From CAIWMF01 sp964402065 (GTDB lineage Bacteria; Verrucomicrobiota; Verrucomicrobiia; Chthoniobacterales; UBA6821): a stretch of 64,000 bases of DNA. Position numbers and translations under genes: made by a program. Shown here piece by piece: positions 61,874 through 64,000 of this stretch. The DNA lies in NCBI GenBank assembly GCA_964402065.1, contig CAYOAN010000001.1:372001-436000 (forward strand). The letters are read 5' to 3'. The notes beneath the pieces are model-generated. The model was not told the origin of the DNA, did not search any database, and saw nothing but the letters and a program-made list of their open reading frames with translations. The stretch's first letter is position 1; each line of letters starts with the position of its first letter.

Positions 61874-62330
61874 ACTTCTTGCAACATGCTATTGATGTCG
61901 CGAAATGTGTTACGTTAGTTTCGAGTTTTTTGATCATTTTTATAAGAGCTAACGAGCAAGAGGGAGAGGTTCTTTGTGAAACGGGCTGTGCCTTTAGCAT
62001 GGGGTTGGTGTGACCAGGACAGAGCCACTGGCTCATCAAAGCAAGCCTCCGGCGAATGATCTTACCTCGCCGAAATTTGAAGAACGTTTGAAAAAATATC
62101 CACGGATGGGATTGTTGCATCCGTGATCTTAATGCTCAATGGAACGTTGATTCCTGATGTGTTAAAAAAAGTTGCGCTTTCAAAGAGGCGTTGGAAAGCA
62201 AGTGAACTGCAAGCAGTAAATAAATGTTTGCTTGAGCTAATTAAGAAAGAAAGCGGGGGTGCCGTGAGAAAAAATGCTCACGTCTAATTTGTGCTTATTA
62301 GAGCAAGCATTGAACTGAAATGAGTCTTGT
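61874..62330. other. 457-bp gap after der with only short candidate ORFs
   Basis: No convincing gene is seen. Two short plus-strand ORFs, 62010-62126 (38 aa, GTG start) and 62123-62287 (54 aa, GTG start, or 51 aa from the ATG at 62132), overlap as GTGA. The second is K/L-rich. A weak CGAAA/TTTCG stem followed by six T near 61898-61931 might terminate the der run. Confidence 0.3.
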
Positions 62331-63008
62331 TTACGGACTGAGTCTCTCAATGTTCCAATTTCCATTTTCTTGTTTTGTATAACAAAAGCGATCATGTAAG
62401 CGATTGCTACGTCCTTGCCAGAACTCGATTTCATGCGGTACGACAAGGTAGCCATTCCAAAAATCAGGTGTTGGAATAATCTGATTTTCAAAACAAGTTT
62501 CAAGTTTTTGAAAACATTTTTCTAATTCTTCGCGGTTGGAAAGGGGAGCGCTTTGATGAGATGCCCAAGCTGCAAGCTGGCTTCGACGAGGGCGTGATTG
62601 AAAATACTTCTCTGTTTCACTGCGAGGCAAGAGCGTGACATGACCGTTGATGTGCACTTGACGTTCAAGTGAGTGCCAATGAAACAGCAAAGCAACGCGA
62701 GGATTTTCAGCAATTTGTTTTCCTTTGGTGCTCGTGCTGTTGGTGAAAAAACGAAATCCAGCTTGACCATAGCCTTTAAGCAAGACAGTCCGTGAAGTAA
62801 TTTTTAGATCGCAACTCGTTGTAGAAAGAACCATGGCGTTGGCCTCAATGACTCCTTGACAAGCGAGGGCTTCGTTAAACCACTTGTCAAATTGTTTTGT
62901 AGGATCGTCCTCTAACCCTGTGTTTTCCAGGGTTGCAAGGCTGTGGTCACGCCGCATGTCGGCGAGGGAGCGATGGTTTTCTGAATCTGAAAAAGGAAGG
63001 TAATCCAT
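62331..63008 (-). CDS. pdxH: Pyridoxamine 5'-phosphate oxidase
   Basis: This 225-residue FMN enzyme makes pyridoxal phosphate. Matching segments are EANAMVLSTTSCD, SRTVLLKGYGQAGFRFFTN, FHWHSLERQVHINGHVTLLP, RRSQLAAWASHQSAPL and the C-terminal WNGYLVVPHEIEFWQGRSNRLHDR. All main FMN and substrate contacts of PdxH appear conserved. It stands alone on the minus strand, divergent from tRNA-Thr. Confidence 0.95.
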   Translation of the reverse strand: MDYLPFSDSENHRSLADMRRDHSLATLENTGLEDDPTKQFDKWFNEALACQGVIEANAMVLSTTSCDLKITSRTVLLKGYGQAGFRFFTNSTSTKGKQIAENPRVALLFHWHSLERQVHINGHVTLLPRSETEKYFQSRPRRSQLAAWASHQSAPLSNREELEKCFQKLETCFENQIIPTPDFWNGYLVVPHEIEFWQGRSNRLHDRFCYTKQENGNWNIERLSP

Positions 63009-63131
63009 AATTCAAGTATCTTGAGAAGAAAAAATATAAGAAGCTATCTAAAAATTCACTTTGACAGAAGAGGCTTTGATGGTGATGATATTCATCCGTT
63101 TTCTTACGGGCTTTGATGCACCACTGCCTCA

Positions 63132-63196
63132 AAACCTAAAAACGTCAATAGAAGTATGAGCAAATTATTAACACTGCTATTTACGTTTTTAGGTTT
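63132..63196. repeat. 14-bp perfect inverted repeat upstream of tRNA-Thr and tuf
   Basis: AAACCTAAAAACGT (63132-63145) and ACGTTTTTAGGTTT (63183-63196) are perfectly complementary with a 37-nt spacer, in the pdxH/tRNA-Thr divergent region, just upstream of a promoter-like sequence. No T-run follows either arm. Confidence 0.7.
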
Positions 63197-63199
63197 ACC

Positions 63200-63229
63200 T
63201 TGGCTTATGTGAGTGAGTCATGGTACTGT
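63200..63229 (+). promoter_or_regulatory. Probable promoter of tRNA-Thr and tuf
   Basis: TTGGCT, 18 nt, TACTGT, with a predicted start near 63236, 34 nt before the tRNA. It directly follows the right arm of the inverted repeat. Confidence 0.4.
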
Positions 63230-63269
63230 AAGCGAACGGAAACGACTTCTGGTCGATGTTCTTAATTTA

Positions 63270-63345
<76 letters not shown>

Positions 63346-63392
63346 GAGGAACATTGCCCAACATCAACAACTACTAGAAAACAACAACTACA

Positions 63393-64000
63393 ATGGCTAA
63401 GGACACATTCCAACGCAATAAGCCGCACGTTAACGTCGGCACCATTGGTCACGTCGATCACGGCAAGACCACTCTCACTGCTGCTATCACTACAGTGCTT
63501 GCAAAAACTGGTAAAGCTCAAGCACGAGCTTATGATCAGATTGACGCAGCTCCTGAAGAAAAAGAGCGCGGTATTACAATCTCCACAGCGCACGTCGAGT
63601 ATGAAAGTGATGCACGTCACTATGCTCACGTTGACTGCCCAGGACATGCTGACTACGTCAAGAACATGATCACTGGTGCTGCTCAAATGGACGGTGCTAT
63701 TCTCGTTGTTAGTGCAGCGGACGGTCCGATGCCTCAAACTCGTGAGCACATTCTTTTGGCTCGCCAAGTTGGTGTTCCATCAATGGTCGTTTTCATGAAC
63801 AAGGTTGATCTTGTTGATGATCCTGAATTGCTTGATCTCGTTGAGATGGAAATTCGTGATCTTCTTACATCCTATGATTTCCCAGGTGATGAAATTCCTA
63901 TCGTTAAAGGTAGCGCTAAAAAAGCACTTGATGGCGATCCAGAAATGGAAAAACAAATCGTTGCTCTTATTGATGCGGTTGATAAATATATCCCACTTCC
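63393..64000 (+). CDS. tuf: Elongation factor Tu, 5' part (runs off the window end)
   Basis: The first 202 codons of EF-Tu are present; the gene continues beyond the window. The GTPase motifs are complete: GHVDHGKTT (P-loop), EERGITI-like switch I (KERGITI), DCPGHADYV and NKVDLV. The start ATG at 63393 follows tRNA-Thr by 47 bp, so the two are probably cotranscribed. EF-Tu delivers aminoacyl-tRNA to the ribosome. Confidence 0.98.
   Translation, partial: MAKDTFQRNKPHVNVGTIGHVDHGKTTLTAAITTVLAKTGKAQARAYDQIDAAPEEKERGITISTAHVEYESDARHYAHVDCPGHADYVKNMITGAAQMDGAILVVSAADGPMPQTREHILLARQVGVPSMVVFMNKVDLVDDPELLDLVEMEIRDLLTSYDFPGDEIPIVKGSAKKALDGDPEMEKQIVALIDAVDKYIPL

Noticed and set aside
63156..63212. 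18-residue hydrophobic peptide ORF (MSKLLTLLFTFLGLPWLM) upstream of tRNA-Thr
   Set aside because: Too short to separate from chance, and it overlaps the inverted repeat that better explains the sequence.

Overview
The window (about 42% GC) is chromosomal DNA from a Gram-negative bacterium of the PVC group, most likely Verrucomicrobiota. This is inferred from gene content; no rRNA is present. The pointers are: a pilus-like locus with a PilM-like protein, a PilN/O-like protein and secretins, arranged as I recall for the Akkermansia Amuc_1098-1102 region; a double-length UvrA of the kind known in chlamydiae; a lysine-rich extension on RpoD; and a secreted protein built on a piece of formylglycine-generating-enzyme (FGE/SUMF1) domain. 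I see no insertion sequence, prophage or CRISPR array. Four uncharacterised proteins with little recognisable similarity (31069, 44240, 50507, 53006) would suit a host-associated lifestyle, but that is speculative.

Layout. 1-10.8 kb: a type II secretion (T2SS) cluster. gspG-H-I-J-K-L-M lie on the minus strand with two uncharacterised secreted proteins at their head, and gspE is divergent. 10.8-20.4 kb: rnpB with its own promoter and terminator, tandem uvrA, an HU/IHF gene, malQ and a secreted START-like protein. 20.4-24.5 kb: dnaG and rpoD. 25-30.3 kb: gltA, sucD, sucC and a class A penicillin-binding protein. 30.4-34 kb: trmD, an unknown coiled-coil protein and a CoaE-Rho fusion. 34-42 kb: two tandem secretins with PilM/PilN/PilO-like partners. 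42-50 kb: a nucleotide-sugar SDR, a degenerate class III cyclase, recR, lipA and the tsaE-tsaB-mrdA cluster. 50-58 kb: a lipoprotein, secreted unknowns, tatC, tRNA-Glu, a HIT protein, nrdR, tRNA-Asp and a UbiD-family gene. 57-64 kb: a squalene/phytoene synthase-like gene, pgsA, a GT-C-like membrane protein, der, pdxH, tRNA-Thr and the 5' part of tuf.

The most unusual signal is a family of degenerate tandem heptanucleotide arrays (gene-sense consensus CTNTARY, for example CTGTAAC). Twelve were found, each immediately upstream of a start codon and always in the same orientation relative to the gene: gspL, malQ, gltA, sucD, coaE-rho, recR, lipA, tsaB, tatC, the HIT gene, ubiD and pgsA. The units keep an almost exact 7-nt period, and these genes lack an obvious Shine-Dalgarno sequence. 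In two cases (tsaB, tatC) the stop codon of the preceding gene lies inside a repeat unit. Other noteworthy items are the CoaE-Rho fusion, unusually long pseudopilin leaders that share a repeated DNA segment, a class III cyclase homologue without metal ligands, and an orphan intrinsic terminator upstream of recR.
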